A stretch of DNA of 64,000 nt from positions 1-64,000 of the forward strand of contig NZ_JACJTQ010000025.1 in assembly GCF_014698735.1 (NCBI RefSeq), in the 5' to 3' direction. How positions within the stretch are numbered: the first letter of the stretch is position 1; each line of letters starts with the position of its first letter. Positions 45,527-55,654 of this stretch are shown here, one piece after another. The notes beneath the pieces were generated by a model. That model had not been told where the DNA came from and searched no databases. It saw only the letters and a list, made by a program, of their open reading frames with translations. The translations under genes and the position numbers were made by a program. The DNA comes from Anabaena catenula FACHB-362 (GTDB lineage: Bacteria > Cyanobacteriota > Cyanobacteriia > Cyanobacteriales > Nostocaceae).

Positions 45527-47605
45527 GTGGTACGCACAAACCCGCTAGAGAAAGTACGCAATATCGGTATTGCGGCGCATATAGATGCGGGCAAAACAAC
45601 GACAACAGAGAGAATATTATTTTACTCTGGGATAATTCATAAAATTGGCGAAGTTCATGAAGGAACTGCCGTCACAGACTGGATGGAACAGGAGCGGGAG
45701 CGGGGAATTACCATCACTGCCGCTGCTATCAGTACCAGCTGGAAAGATCATCAAATTAACATTATCGATACTCCTGGTCACGTTGACTTCACCATTGAAG
45801 TTGAACGCTCCATGCGCGTGTTAGATGGTGTAATCGCCGTCTTTTGTTCCGTTGGTGGTGTCCAACCACAATCTGAGACAGTATGGCGGCAAGCAGATCG
45901 CTATAAAGTGCCTCGGATCGCTTTCATTAACAAGATGGATCGCACGGGTGCGAACTTCTATAGAGTTCATGAGCAGATGATTGATCGTCTGCGTGCTAAT
46001 GCGATCGCTATTCAACTGCCAATTGGTAGTGAAACTGAATTTAAAGGTATCGTTGACTTGGTGCGGATGTGTGCATATATGTACGCTAACGACCAAGGGA
46101 CTGATATTCAAGAAACAGAAATACCAGCCGAATTGCAAGAAAAAGCAGCCGAATACCGCATCAAGCTGATAGAAGCAGTGTCAGAAACCGATGATGTGCT
46201 GATGAATAAGTACTTCGAGGGCGAAGAACTTACAGAAGCAGAAATTCGTTCTGCCTTGCGTAAAGGCACAACTGCGGGGACGATTGTGCCAGTACTGTGC
46301 GGTTCAGCCTTTAAAAACAAAGGCGTGCAGTTGATGTTGGATGCAGTCGTAGATTATCTACCCGCACCCACAGAAGTGCCACCGATTCAAGGAATCTTGC
46401 CCAATGGCGAGACTGTCGAACGCCGAGCCGATGACAACGAACCTTTAGCAGCTCTGGCATTTAAGATTATGGCTGACCCTTATGGTCGCCTGACTTTCGT
46501 TCGTGTTTATTCTGGTGTATTGAAAAAAGGCAGTTATGTCCTCAACGCCAGCAAAAACAAAAAAGAACGGATTTCCCGCTTAGTGCTGATGAAAGCAGAT
46601 GACCGACAAGATGTCGAAGAACTGCGAGCAGGTGATTTGGGAGCAGCATTAGGATTAAAAGACACCTTGACAGGTGACACTTTATGTGATGAAGGATCAC
46701 CAGTAATTTTGGAATCCCTATTCATTCCTGAACCTGTAATCTCGGTAGCGGTAGAACCCAAAACCAAGAACGACATGGACAAATTGTCCAAGGCGTTGCA
46801 ATCTCTCTCAGAAGAAGATCCCACCTTCCGTGTGCGTGTAGATCCTGAAACCAACCAAACTGTAATTGCTGGGATGGGAGAACTCCACCTAGAAATTCTT
46901 GTAGACCGGATGTTACGGGAATTTAAAGTGGAAGCGAATGTCGGTGCGCCACAAGTGGCTTACCGGGAAACGATTCGCAAAGCCGTAAACAAAGTGGAAG
47001 GCAAATTCATCCGCCAAAGCGGTGGTAAGGGTCAATACGGTCACGTTGTCATCAATTTGGAGCCAGGAGAACCAGGCACAGGTTTTGAATTTGTCTCCAA
47101 GATTGTTGGTGGTACCGTACCTAAAGAGTACGTTGGCCCGGCAGAACAAGGCATGAAAGAATGTTGTGAATCCGGTGTTGTCGCTGGATATCCACTCATT
47201 GATGTCAAAGCTACTTTGGTAGATGGCTCTTACCACGATGTAGACTCTTCGGAAATGGCTTTCAAAATTGCTGGCTCAATGGCAATGAAAGAGGCGGTAT
47301 CGAAAGCTTCACCTGTCATCTTAGAGCCTATGATGAAAGTTGAAGTTGAAGTACCCGAAGACTTTATTGGGAACGTCATTGGCGACTTAATCGCCCGCAG
47401 AGGGCAGATTGAAAGCCAAAGCACTGAACAGGGACTCGCTAAGGTGGCATCTAAAGTTCCACTGGCAACCATGTTTGGCTATGCCACTGATATCCGGTCG
47501 AAAACCCAAGGTCGGGGTATCTTTACAATGGAGTTCAGTCACTACGAAGAGGTGCCTCGCAGCGTGGCTGAAACTATCATTGCCAAAAGTAAAGGGAACG
47601 CTTAA
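45527..47605 (+). CDS. fusA: Translation elongation factor G
   Basis: EF-G is the GTPase that drives ribosomal translocation and, with RRF, recycling. At 692 residues it has the G1 motif [15 protein letters not shown], switch 1 GITITAAA, G3 [14 protein letters not shown] and G4 [10 protein letters not shown]. Domains II-V follow, ending [20 protein letters not shown]. The start is GTG with an AGGAGG site. tuf follows 22 bp downstream. Confidence 0.98.
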   Translation: MVRTNPLEKVRNIGIAAHIDAGKTTTTERILFYSGIIHKIGEVHEGTAVTDWMEQERERGITITAAAISTSWKDHQINIIDTPGHVDFTIEVERSMRVLDGVIAVFCSVGGVQPQSETVWRQADRYKVPRIAFINKMDRTGANFYRVHEQMIDRLRANAIAIQLPIGSETEFKGIVDLVRMCAYMYANDQGTDIQETEIPAELQEKAAEYRIKLIEAVSETDDVLMNKYFEGEELTEAEIRSALRKGTTAGTIVPVLCGSAFKNKGVQLMLDAVVDYLPAPTEVPPIQGILPNGETVERRADDNEPLAALAFKIMADPYGRLTFVRVYSGVLKKGSYVLNASKNKKERISRLVLMKADDRQDVEELRAGDLGAALGLKDTLTGDTLCDEGSPVILESLFIPEPVISVAVEPKTKNDMDKLSKALQSLSEEDPTFRVRVDPETNQTVIAGMGELHLEILVDRMLREFKVEANVGAPQVAYRETIRKAVNKVEGKFIRQSGGKGQYGHVVINLEPGEPGTGFEFVSKIVGGTVPKEYVGPAEQGMKECCESGVVAGYPLIDVKATLVDGSYHDVDSSEMAFKIAGSMAMKEAVSKASPVILEPMMKVEVEVPEDFIGNVIGDLIARRGQIESQSTEQGLAKVASKVPLATMFGYATDIRSKTQGRGIFTMEFSHYEEVPRSVAETIIAKSKGNA

Positions 47606-47627
47606 TTAAAAAAGGAAACGAGCATTC

Positions 47628-48857
47628 ATGGCACGCGCAAAGTTTGAAAGAAATAAACCCCATTTAAATATCGGTACTGTTGGCCACGTTGACCACGGCA
47701 AAACTACTTTAACCGCAGCCATTACCATGACTTTGGCTGCTAATGGTCAAGCCATAGCCAAGGGCTACGACCAAATCGATAACGCACCAGAAGAAAAGGC
47801 ACGTGGTATTACCATCAATACCGCTCACGTTGAGTATGAAACCACAGATCGCCACTATGCTCACGTAGACTGCCCCGGACACGCTGACTATGTAAAAAAC
47901 ATGATCACCGGTGCGGCTCAGATGGATGGTGGTATTCTCGTAGTGGCTGCTACCGATGGTCCCATGCCCCAAACCCGTGAACATATCCTGTTGGCAAAAC
48001 AGGTGGGTGTTCCTAGTCTGGTCGTCTTCTTGAACAAAGAAGATTTGATGGATGACCCAGAACTGCTAGAACTTGTAGAACTGGAACTTCGGGAACTGTT
48101 AACTAGCTACGATTTCCCCGGTGATGATATCCCCATTATCAAAGGCTCTGGTCTACAAGCTCTCGAAGCCATGACTAAGAATCCTAAGACTCAACGCGGA
48201 GAAAATCCTTGGGTTGATAAAATCTACGAACTGATGGATGCAGTAGATGCCTATATCCCCACTCCTGAGCGGGATGTAGACAAGCCTTTCTTGATGGCTG
48301 TAGAAGACGTTTTCTCCATCACAGGTCGTGGTACTGTGGCTACAGGTCGGATTGAACGGGGTGTAGTCAAAGTCGGCGATAACGTCGAACTGGTAGGTAT
48401 CAGAGATACTCGTGCCACTACCGTAACTGGGATCGAGATGTTCAAGAAGAGTCTTGATCAAGGTATGGCTGGAGATAACGCTGGCGTACTGCTGCGGGGT
48501 ATTCAAAAGGCTGATATTGAACGGGGCATGGTAATTGCTAAACCCGGTTCTATTACACCTCACACTCAATTTGAAGGTGAAGTGTACGTTCTCACCGAAA
48601 AAGAAGGTGGTCGGAAAACACCATTTTTCGCTGGATACCGTCCTCAGTTTTATGTCCGGACAACTGATGTAACTGGCACTATCAAAAGCTACACCTCCGA
48701 TGAAGGCAAAGAGGTGGAAATGGTTATGCCTGGAGACCGGATCAAAATGACAGTAGAACTGATCAACCCCATTGCGATTGAGCAAGGTATGCGCTTTGCT
48801 ATTCGTGAAGGTGGTCGCACCATCGGTGCTGGTGTGGTATCCAAAATCCTGAAATAG
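47628..48857 (+). CDS. tuf: Translation elongation factor Tu
   Basis: EF-Tu delivers aminoacyl-tRNA to the ribosome A site. At 409 residues it has [48 protein letters not shown] and the C-terminal [15 protein letters not shown]. It has the cyanobacterial length, slightly longer than the E. coli protein because of an insert near residues 180-195 ([20 protein letters not shown]). A strong terminator hairpin follows, so rpsJ may depend on read-through or its own promoter. Confidence 0.98.
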   Translation: MARAKFERNKPHLNIGTVGHVDHGKTTLTAAITMTLAANGQAIAKGYDQIDNAPEEKARGITINTAHVEYETTDRHYAHVDCPGHADYVKNMITGAAQMDGGILVVAATDGPMPQTREHILLAKQVGVPSLVVFLNKEDLMDDPELLELVELELRELLTSYDFPGDDIPIIKGSGLQALEAMTKNPKTQRGENPWVDKIYELMDAVDAYIPTPERDVDKPFLMAVEDVFSITGRGTVATGRIERGVVKVGDNVELVGIRDTRATTVTGIEMFKKSLDQGMAGDNAGVLLRGIQKADIERGMVIAKPGSITPHTQFEGEVYVLTEKEGGRKTPFFAGYRPQFYVRTTDVTGTIKSYTSDEGKEVEMVMPGDRIKMTVELINPIAIEQGMRFAIREGGRTIGAGVVSKILK

Positions 48858-48883
48858 TAAGCACATTTTTGCTTCTCATAATC

Positions 48884-48919
48884 AAGGAGCAGGGATGCAT
48901 CAAACCATCTCTGCTCCTT
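48884..48919 (+). terminator. Rho-independent terminator after tuf
   Basis: AAGGAGCAG (48884-48892) pairs with CTGCTCCTT (48911-48919), with further GATG/CATC pairing inside, and is followed by TCTCTTCC. It lies 27 bp after the tuf stop. Confidence 0.8.
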
Positions 48920-48969
48920 TCTCTTCCCCAAAACAATTTTGGAGTTTAAATTTTGGATTTGGTATTGCA

Positions 48970-49013
48970 TCTAAAAATCTAAAATCTAAAATCTAAAATC
49001 TAAAATCTAAAAT
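48970..49013. repeat. Tandem heptamer CTAAAAT, about six copies
   Basis: Near-perfect CTAAAAT units lie between the tuf terminator and rpsJ. It is one of the short tandem repeat tracts. Confidence 0.9.
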
Positions 49014-49037
49014 TCACAGAACCTGGAAAACTTTCAT

Positions 49038-49355
49038 ATGGCAACTCTACAGCAGCAGAAGATTAGAATTCGCTTACAGGCTTTTGACCGACGTTTATTG
49101 GATACATCTTGCGAGAAGATTGTAGATACAGCTAACCGCACTAACGCTACAGCTATAGGACCTATTCCTTTACCAACAAAACGGCGGATCTATTGCGTAC
49201 TGCGATCCCCTCACGTCGATAAAGATTCCCGCGAACATTTTGAAACCCGCACCCATCGCCGGATTATTGACATTTACCAGCCTTCTTCTAAAACTATCGA
49301 TGCCCTGATGAAGTTGGATTTACCATCTGGTGTAGATATCGAAGTCAAATTGTAA
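49038..49355 (+). CDS. rpsJ: 30S ribosomal protein S10
   Basis: S10 is part of the 30S head and, with NusB, of antitermination complexes. At 105 residues it has [61 protein letters not shown] and a VDIEVKL end. Its position after tuf, apart from the main S10 cluster, is typical of cyanobacteria. An ATTAGTC repeat follows the stop. Confidence 0.98.
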   Translation: MATLQQQKIRIRLQAFDRRLLDTSCEKIVDTANRTNATAIGPIPLPTKRRIYCVLRSPHVDKDSREHFETRTHRRIIDIYQPSSKTIDALMKLDLPSGVDIEVKL

Positions 49356-49650
49356 ATTAGTCATTAGTCATTAGTCATTAGCGCTTGGACAAATGACTAA
49401 TGAAATTTTTTGGTATTAATATTTACTTTGTCCTGGAGAAATTTGTGGGAGAGACTCTCTGATGGGCAGAAGGGGAGACTCAGTGACGCGGAGATAGATT
49501 TCCCCCGTTTCTTCTTTCTCCGGATGATCGTGTCTCTTCTTCAACTCAGGGCTTTTTATTAGCTATTAAACAAATGATAGAATATAAGTAAATTAGAGAG
49601 AAAGTAGGAAAAATAAATTTTTTAAGAATTAAATTTATACTCAACTAACA

Positions 49651-50295
49651 ATGACATCTTCTTCTAAAATTGCAGTCCGTGAACTACCTCTTTTCCCATT
49701 ACCTGAAGTGGTTCTGTTCCCCACTAGACCTTTACCCCTACATATCTTTGAATTTCGCTACAGAATCATGATGAACACGATTTTGGAGAGCGATCGCAGG
49801 TTTGGAGTCTTGATGGTAGATCCAGTTAAAGGCACAATTGCCAACGTTGGCTGCTGTGCGGAAATTATTCATTACAAGCGAATGCCTGACGACCGGATGG
49901 AAATGCTAACTTTAGGACAGCAAAGGTTTCGCGTTTTAGAGTATATCCGCGAAAAACCCTATCGCGTTGGGTTAGTTGAGTGGATTGAAGACCAACCGCC
50001 ATCTAAAGATTTGCGACCTTTAGCTACTGAGGTAGAACAGTTATTGCGAGATGTTGTCCGTCTGTCAGGGAAGTTAACTGAACAAAATATTGAATTACCA
50101 GAAGATTTACCAGATTTACCAACAGAGCTATCCTATTGGGTGGCTAGTAATCTGTATGGTGTTGCTCCAGAGCAACAAGCATTGTTAGAAATACAAGATA
50201 CTGCGGCTCGCTTAGAACGGGAAGCAGAAATTTTAACTTCTACTCGTAATCATCTGGCAGCACGTTCTGTTCTTAAAGATACATTTAAAAATTAA
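49651..50295 (+). CDS. Lon-type substrate-binding domain protein
   Basis: This 214-residue protein consists only of a LON N-terminal (PUA-like) domain with helical extension. It has ELPLFPLPEVVLFPTRPLPLHIFEFRY, VDPVKGTIANVGCCAEI, LGQQRFRVLEYIREKPYRVGLV and a helical tail. No AAA or protease part follows. Free-standing versions of this domain are common in cyanobacteria; their role (perhaps substrate recognition) is not settled. It is about 300 bp after rpsJ on the same strand. Confidence 0.9.
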   Translation: MTSSSKIAVRELPLFPLPEVVLFPTRPLPLHIFEFRYRIMMNTILESDRRFGVLMVDPVKGTIANVGCCAEIIHYKRMPDDRMEMLTLGQQRFRVLEYIREKPYRVGLVEWIEDQPPSKDLRPLATEVEQLLRDVVRLSGKLTEQNIELPEDLPDLPTELSYWVASNLYGVAPEQQALLEIQDTAARLEREAEILTSTRNHLAARSVLKDTFKN

Positions 50296-50345
50296 TGCTT
50301 AATAGAGTCTACAGCACGATCCGCGAACGTAGGCTCTATCAAGAA

Positions 50346-51218
50346 TTAGAAATTATCAATCAAGGTAACACTATAGCTACCAAAAACTTTTATTATTTCT
50401 GTGTAATTACGTAACTCAGATAAAGCTGTTTGCACTTGAGTTGCACTTGCTTCTATGTCAATGAAAAATAAATATTCTCCTAATGAGCGTTTTGTGGGAC
50501 GAGACTCAATTCGACTGAGATTAATACCTAGATGAGCAAATACTTGCAAAGCTTTAGCTAGTGCGCCAGGTAAATTAGCAGGTAAGCTGAAAGCTATGGA
50601 GGTGTGAGTAGGAGCGATTGCTCTAGAAGATATTTGAACACCAGCATCTTTTTGGCTGTGACTAATTACCCAAAAGCGAGTACAGTTGTCTGGATAGTCG
50701 TTAATACCAGTGGCTAATATAGGTAAATTGTAAAGTTGTGCTGCTCTGCTAGAGGCAATCGCTGCGGTTGTTATCTCCTGTTTGAGTCCCTGGAGAGCCT
50801 CAGCCGTAGAGTTACTAGGAATCAAATTCACATTGGGCAAAAATTGCCCCAACCATCCCTGACATTGTGCTAAAGCCTGGGGATGAGAATAAACAGTTTG
50901 AATCCTCTCTAAGCTATCAGCACAGGAAATTAAGGTATGGGAGATAGGCAAGACTAAAGCCAACTGAATTTGTAAAGTTTCCAATTGCCACAAAGTATCC
51001 ATCGTCATGCTGACACTGCCTTCAATGGAATTCTCAACAGGCACAACAGCTAACTGGGCTTGGTTTGTAGCCACAGCTTGCAGTGACTGGGCAATAGTGG
51101 GATAAGGACATAAGCTAGCCTCAACTCCTGGCGTTTTTTTCAGCCAGTTGAGATAAAAAAAAGCTGCTTGTTCGGCGTAAGTTCCCGGTGGTCCCAAATG
51201 TGCGATCAATATAGTCAT
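50346..51218 (-). CDS. pheA: Prephenate dehydratase
   Basis: This enzyme converts prephenate to phenylpyruvate in phenylalanine synthesis. The 290 residues include AHLGPPGTYAEQAA, VVPVENSIEGSVSMTMD and NCTRFWVIS (the catalytic TRF). A C-terminal ACT domain contains GALAKALQVFAHLGINLSRIESRPTKRSLGEYLFFIDIE, which binds phenylalanine for feedback control. It has no chorismate mutase domain, as usual in cyanobacteria. It is convergent with the Lon-domain gene. Confidence 0.96.
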   Translation of the reverse strand: MTILIAHLGPPGTYAEQAAFFYLNWLKKTPGVEASLCPYPTIAQSLQAVATNQAQLAVVPVENSIEGSVSMTMDTLWQLETLQIQLALVLPISHTLISCADSLERIQTVYSHPQALAQCQGWLGQFLPNVNLIPSNSTAEALQGLKQEITTAAIASSRAAQLYNLPILATGINDYPDNCTRFWVISHSQKDAGVQISSRAIAPTHTSIAFSLPANLPGALAKALQVFAHLGINLSRIESRPTKRSLGEYLFFIDIEASATQVQTALSELRNYTEIIKVFGSYSVTLIDNF

Positions 51219-51411
51219 ATGTTTATTAGTTATCTGTTCAATTTATAGACTATATCGTGAGTAAACCCACCCTTTCTTTATTGACCAAGAATATTGCTTT
51301 AATTTGATTTATTTAATTACGTACTGCTCTTGTAGATGGTGTAATTATACAGTTTGTATTTATACAACAGTGTGAGTGCTTGACTAAATAGAGCAAATGT
51401 TCTATTTTGAC

Positions 51412-51518
51412 TTATAGCAGGAGGCAGGAGGCAGAGGGCAGGAGGCAGGAGGGAAAGCCTTATTATATCTAAGTTTCAAGGATTAATAATGTCCTAATTA
51501 TCCTGGCTACAGCTATAA
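51412..51518 (+). mobile_element. MITE-like element, short copy 1
   Basis: It starts TTATAGCAGGAGGCAGGAGG and ends ATGTCCTAATTATCCTGGCTACAGCTATAA. The right part aligns with the right arm of the 52.6- and 43.4-kb elements (ATGTCCTAAYYACCCTG...GCTATAA). The left arm is reduced to TTATAGC. The interior has GGAGGCA tandem units and no ORF. It lies in the region between pheA and the VOC gene. Confidence 0.7.
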
Positions 51519-51535
51519 GTGAGAAATTAAAGATT

Positions 51536-51922
51536 ATGAAGTTCTCTTACACAATTCTCTATGTAAAGGATGTTGTTCAATCGGTCGCTTTTTATGAAAA
51601 GGCGTTTGGTCTAAAACAGCAGTTTATTCACGAGAGCAAACAATATGCCGAGATGGAAACGGGTGGAACAACTCTCGCTTTCGCCTCAAATGAACTTGCA
51701 AAATCTAACCTTCCGCAAGGATTCCGAGAAAACAGTCTCTCAAATCTACCTGCTGGTATTGAGATTGGTTTTGTAACAGATGATATAACAGCAGCTTTAT
51801 CGCGTGCCATAGAAGCTGGTGCTGTGATTGTTGTAGATGCCAAAGTTAAGCCTTGGGGACAAACAGTGGCTTATCTCTGTGATTTGGATGGAATTCTTGT
51901 TGAAATTGCTAGCCAAATGTAA
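51536..51922 (+). CDS. VOC/glyoxalase-family protein
   Basis: This 128-residue protein is a single vicinal-oxygen-chelate fold with two beta-alpha-beta-beta-beta units (YTILYVKDVVQSVAFYEKAFGL and GFVTDDITAALSRAIEAG, then YLCDLDGILVEI). Family members include glyoxalases, dioxygenases and bleomycin-resistance proteins. The expected metal-ligand Glu in the last strand (LVEIAS) is present, but the full ligand set is not obvious. The substrate is unknown. Confidence 0.88.
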   Translation: MKFSYTILYVKDVVQSVAFYEKAFGLKQQFIHESKQYAEMETGGTTLAFASNELAKSNLPQGFRENSLSNLPAGIEIGFVTDDITAALSRAIEAGAVIVVDAKVKPWGQTVAYLCDLDGILVEIASQM

Positions 51923-51994
51923 ACTAAATTAAAAAAAATAAACATAATAAATTAATCAATAATAGAAGTATCAAACAATTACTTCCTTGAATTC

Positions 51995-52582
51995 ATGGCT
52001 ACCAAGTTTACTGCCTCCCAATCAGTGGAAATTGCTGTTCCAGAGCAGCCTATTCCCATTCAGCACTACTTGCGTCAGCCTCAGCGTCTGGTTAAAGCTT
52101 TGGCTGACAACAGCCGAATTGAGCAGCTTTCTGAGGATGTATTTCGTTTGAAAATGCGTCCGCTAACTTTTATGTCATTAAGTATTCAACCTACTGTAGA
52201 CATGAGAGTTTGGGCAGAATCAAATGGAATAATTTATTTGCGATCGCTCGGTTGTGAAATCCTTGGTTTTGAGTATATCAACCAACGCTTTGCTCTGAAT
52301 TTAAAGGGATACTTATCACCCTATCAACTAGGTAGTGAGACTCGCTTACAAGGAAAAGCCGATCTAGAAGTGCTGGTGGAGATTCCCCAACCATTTTCCC
52401 TGACTCCAAAGTCGATTTTAGAAGCCACAGGTAATGGTTTGCTCAAAAGCGTATTGTTGACTATCAAGCAAAGATTATTGCATCACCTCCTTGCTGATTA
52501 TCGTCGTTGGGTAATATCACAAACTAACAAAACAGGTCTTCTAAGTGATAATACTGAATTACCAATCTTGAACTTTGATTGA
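51995..52582 (+). CDS. DUF1997 protein
   Basis: This 195-residue protein shows the DUF1997 pattern found in cyanobacteria and plastids: HYLRQPQRLVKALADNSRIEQL, VFRLKMRPLTFMSLSIQPTVDMRVW, and an alpha/beta C terminus. The fold resembles SRPBCC-like lipid-binding proteins, and the biological role is unknown. It is not clearly linked to the VOC gene 72 bp upstream. Confidence 0.85.
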   Translation: MATKFTASQSVEIAVPEQPIPIQHYLRQPQRLVKALADNSRIEQLSEDVFRLKMRPLTFMSLSIQPTVDMRVWAESNGIIYLRSLGCEILGFEYINQRFALNLKGYLSPYQLGSETRLQGKADLEVLVEIPQPFSLTPKSILEATGNGLLKSVLLTIKQRLLHHLLADYRRWVISQTNKTGLLSDNTELPILNFD

Positions 52583-52594
52583 CAAGGGAACACG

Positions 52595-52693
52595 TATAGC
52601 AGGAGTCAGGAGTCAGGAGTCAGGAGTAAAACCCTCTTGTAGTGAGAGTTTCATTATCAATTGATGTCCTAACCACCCTGTCCACGGCTATAA
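52595..52693 (+). mobile_element. MITE-like element, short copy 2
   Basis: It starts TATAGCAGGAGTCAGGAG (four CAGGAGT-type units) and ends TGATGTCCTAACCACCCTG...CACGGCTATAA. From AGTCAGGAGTAAAACC to the right end it matches the reverse complement of 43398-43473, with about one difference. The left arm is reduced to TATAGC. It lies just after the DUF1997 gene. Confidence 0.8.
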
Positions 52694-52708
52694 CTTTGAG
52701 AGGAGTTG

Positions 52709-52790
52709 ACATCAAATCCGGCTAATTGCTGATCAAAAAAACTCCCCGCACGGTTCCCTCATGATCAGTATTCAACCGGACACGATATTA
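52709..52790 (-). repeat. TCCGG/CCGGA-ended palindromic repeat, copy 2
   Basis: Read on the minus strand, it starts TGTCCGGTTGAATACTGATCATGA and ends TTAGCCGGATTTGATG, a diverged copy of 42829-42920 lacking about six bases in the middle. It lies between the MITE-like element and rnhB. Confidence 0.8.
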
Positions 52791-52805
52791 CCCCCTCTTC
52801 CTGCC

Positions 52806-53474
52806 TCATGACTGAATTTGGCAAGGACGAAAAGATAGACGATGCAGGGGTGAAGTTCCGTATTTTTGGAGAGCCAGTAAATGTCTCTGGCTCCCATAGC
52901 CTTTATTCTGCTCCAAGTTATACATGGGATACTTAGATGCTAAACGCACTACTAGATCATCACGCCAAACTTTAGCCATGATACTAGCAGCTGCAATGTT
53001 GAGCGATCGCTCATCTCCCTTAACGATTGTTTGTTGTGGTATAAATAAATCCTTTACTAACTGATTACCATCAACTAAGCAAAGTGCAGGCTGTACCTTC
53101 AACTTCAGTACAGCCCGCTTCATTGCTAACAACGTGGCCTGCAAAATATTTAATTGGTCAATTTCCGCAACTGAAGCATAACCAATTTTCCAATCTAAAG
53201 CCAGCCCATCAATTTGCTGCGCTAGTTGAGTTCTTCGAGAACTAGACAACTTTTTGCTGTCCTTAATTTTGGCTGCCATCAAATTTGACCAAGCCTGTTC
53301 AGGTAGGATCACCGCTGCCGCAACTACAGGCCCAAATAAAGCACCTCGCCCCACTTCATCTATACCCGCAATCAACCCCTGAATACCTAAGCTGGTGGAC
53401 AACTCCAGCCAACTAGATTCACCTAAGGGTGCGGTTGACCAAACATCTGCACCTGTTTGCACTGTTTTGGCCAT
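52806..53474 (-). CDS. rnhB: Ribonuclease HII
   Basis: RNase HII removes RNA from RNA-DNA hybrids and starts excision of misincorporated ribonucleotides. At 222 residues it has the signature IAGIDEVGRGALFGPVVAAAVIL with the first active-site Asp/Glu, then LKDSKKLSSSRR-type, LVDGNQL and SIMAKVWRDDLV motifs, ending GTSPLHRLSF. It begins 8 bp after the rne stop on the same strand. The rne-rnhB pair is a common cyanobacterial arrangement. Confidence 0.97.
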   Translation of the reverse strand: MAKTVQTGADVWSTAPLGESSWLELSTSLGIQGLIAGIDEVGRGALFGPVVAAAVILPEQAWSNLMAAKIKDSKKLSSSRRTQLAQQIDGLALDWKIGYASVAEIDQLNILQATLLAMKRAVLKLKVQPALCLVDGNQLVKDLFIPQQTIVKGDERSLNIAAASIMAKVWRDDLVVRLASKYPMYNLEQNKGYGSQRHLLALQKYGTSPLHRLSFRPCQIQS

Positions 53475-53482
53475 AAGTCCCG

Positions 53483-55654
53483 CTAACTTTCCTCTAGGCT
53501 TGACGTATCTGCGTCTAATGCTGAGGAACGACGGCGACGACGGCGATTAGCAATAGTAGTGCTATTTATTTCATTTTCATCTGTGAAAGTCTCAAATTCT
53601 GTTCGCGGAGTATCAGGGAAAGATGGCTCGATTGCTAATTTAGGGAAAGATGGTTCTTCTACCTCAACTTTTGGTGTTGGCTTTTTGACTGCACTCACTT
53701 CAGGACTGGTTCTTTGAAGAACAGTTGGTTCTGAAGTAGATTCAGTTGGTGAAGTTGGTATTTGTCCAGGTTGAACAATATTGAAAATCACTGATTTGGA
53801 ATTCTTCACCTCTTGGTCTAACTTCACCCCAGGAGAAATTCCCATCAAGGCAAACATATCTTGTTCCTGAAGAGTCATTTCTACAGAAACAATTTGTGGA
53901 GGCTCTACTACCGGTTTGACTGGATCAATCTTAACTTTCGTCCGCTCTACTCTTTCTGTCCATCCAGATTTGCCCAGACTAGGTGTGCGGGTAGCGTCTC
54001 TTGCCTCTCTCAGGGGAACTTCGCTAATACGTCGCGTTTCGGAGAGCAGAGAGGGAATTTCTGGTATTGGTGTTAGTTCAGTGTCAGTATCCAGATCCAA
54101 GTCTGGCTCGTTCACAAAACCTAGTGGATTAGCAACTAACCGCGCTTCATCTTTTCCGTTAGCCCCATTGATACCAATGCGACTGCGGCGAGTGCGGGTA
54201 CGACGCTTATTGTCGCCCAATTCTTGATAGCTGGGATGGTTAATCAGATCCATGGCACTCAATTCCGAGTCACCTTCAAATCCTTCCCCAAAGCCATCAT
54301 AGCTTTCCCTTTCCCGTGTTTCTATAATGCGGTTAGCTGACAGACGTGGTTCTCTTTGCGGCGGCGGTGCAAACCTTTCTGGTATGTCTGCTGCTGGGAT
54401 TGGTAATCGGTTTTCTATTTCTCCTGGTAAGCGTACGGTATGCCCTAAACCGCCGCAGGTGGGACAAGTTTCCCCAAACAATTCGTAAATGTTTTGACCT
54501 TGCCGCTTACGAGTTAGTTCTACCAGACCTAGTTCGGTGAGTTGGGCAATCTGAGGACGAGCTTTGTCAGCTTTCAGCGCTTTGTTAAAGTGTTCTAATA
54601 CTTGTAGTTGATCGCGCCGCGATTCCATATCAATGAAGTCAACGACGATGACACCAGCAATATTTCGCAACCTTAACTGACGGGCAATTTCTGTAGCTGC
54701 TTCGCAGTTTGTCCACAAAACTGTTTCTCTAGCTGTTGCTGATCGAGTGAAGGAACCTGAGTTAACATCAATTACTGTTAATGCCTCTGTCGGCTCAATA
54801 ATGATGTAACCTCCAGAAGGTAAGTCTACTCTGGGCTTAAGGGCTTCACGAATAGCGGCACTAATGCGGAAGTATTCTAAAATGGGAGAGCGATCGCGAT
54901 GGTGGTCAATCAGCAATCCCTGTGGTGTTTGTCCGCCGCTCCAGTTCTGTAAATACTGTTTCACTCGTCGCAAACCAGTACTGGAATCGACGACAATTCG
55001 ATTTACATCCGCGCCATACATATCTCGCAACACGCGCTGGATAAAGTCATCATCCCGATTCAGCAATGCCGGAGCGCGGGTAGATTGAGCTTCTAGCTGG
55101 ATTGCTTCCCACTGCCTTTGCAGTACTTCTAAATCTTCAATAATTGCTTCTTCGGGCTTGCCTTCAGCTTCTGTCCGCACCAGCACACCCATACCTGCGG
55201 GTTTAATTAAAATTGCTAGGGCGCGTAAGCGGTTGCGCTCACTTTCGCTTTTAATCCGCCGAGATAAATTCACACCTCTGCCATAGGGCATTAGCACTAC
55301 GTATCTTCCCGGTGAGGTGATGTTACCAGTCAGCCTTGGGCCTTTTGTTCCCGTTGGCTCTTTCATCACTTGCACCAATACTTTTTGCTGTGGTGTCAAC
55401 AGTTCGGTAATGGCTGCGGCACTACGTTTGAGCTTCAATGGCCCCAAATCAGTGACATGAATAAAGCCGTTGCGTTCTGGGTCGCCAATATTTACAAAGG
55501 CCGCATCTATGCCTGGTAATACATTTTCTACTACTCCTAAGTAGATATCACCAATTTGGTGATGCCCCGTGGCGACAACCAGTTCTTGTATTTGATCTTC
55601 AGAAAAGACGGCAGCAATCTGATGCTGCTCCGCGATAATAATTTGTTTTGGCAT
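53483..55654 (-). CDS. rne: Ribonuclease E/G
   Basis: RNase E is the major endonuclease of mRNA decay and rRNA/tRNA maturation. The catalytic half contains the S1 domain (GDIYLGVVENVLPGIDAAFVNIG), the 5' sensor, and the DNase-I-like site with VIDVNSGSFT and IIVVDFIDM. The zinc-link motif is TCPTCGGLGH (CPxC). At 723 residues it has the shorter cyanobacterial tail, unstructured and acidic/proline-rich. It ends with an arginine run followed by SSA (NRRRRRRSSA near residues 704-713), the nonapeptide reported in Anabaena to bind polynucleotide phosphorylase. rnhB follows in the same operon. A long 5' leader precedes the gene. Confidence 0.97.
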   Translation of the reverse strand: MPKQIIIAEQHQIAAVFSEDQIQELVVATGHHQIGDIYLGVVENVLPGIDAAFVNIGDPERNGFIHVTDLGPLKLKRSAAAITELLTPQQKVLVQVMKEPTGTKGPRLTGNITSPGRYVVLMPYGRGVNLSRRIKSESERNRLRALAILIKPAGMGVLVRTEAEGKPEEAIIEDLEVLQRQWEAIQLEAQSTRAPALLNRDDDFIQRVLRDMYGADVNRIVVDSSTGLRRVKQYLQNWSGGQTPQGLLIDHHRDRSPILEYFRISAAIREALKPRVDLPSGGYIIIEPTEALTVIDVNSGSFTRSATARETVLWTNCEAATEIARQLRLRNIAGVIVVDFIDMESRRDQLQVLEHFNKALKADKARPQIAQLTELGLVELTRKRQGQNIYELFGETCPTCGGLGHTVRLPGEIENRLPIPAADIPERFAPPPQREPRLSANRIIETRERESYDGFGEGFEGDSELSAMDLINHPSYQELGDNKRRTRTRRSRIGINGANGKDEARLVANPLGFVNEPDLDLDTDTELTPIPEIPSLLSETRRISEVPLREARDATRTPSLGKSGWTERVERTKVKIDPVKPVVEPPQIVSVEMTLQEQDMFALMGISPGVKLDQEVKNSKSVIFNIVQPGQIPTSPTESTSEPTVLQRTSPEVSAVKKPTPKVEVEEPSFPKLAIEPSFPDTPRTEFETFTDENEINSTTIANRRRRRRSSALDADTSSLEES

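Noticed and set aside
48153-48866. Long minus-strand frame opposite tuf
   Set aside because: It is the antisense of the highly biased tuf gene, and tuf itself is certain.
53916-54227. 103-codon plus-strand frame opposite rne
   Set aside because: Antisense shadow of the low-complexity tail of RNase E.
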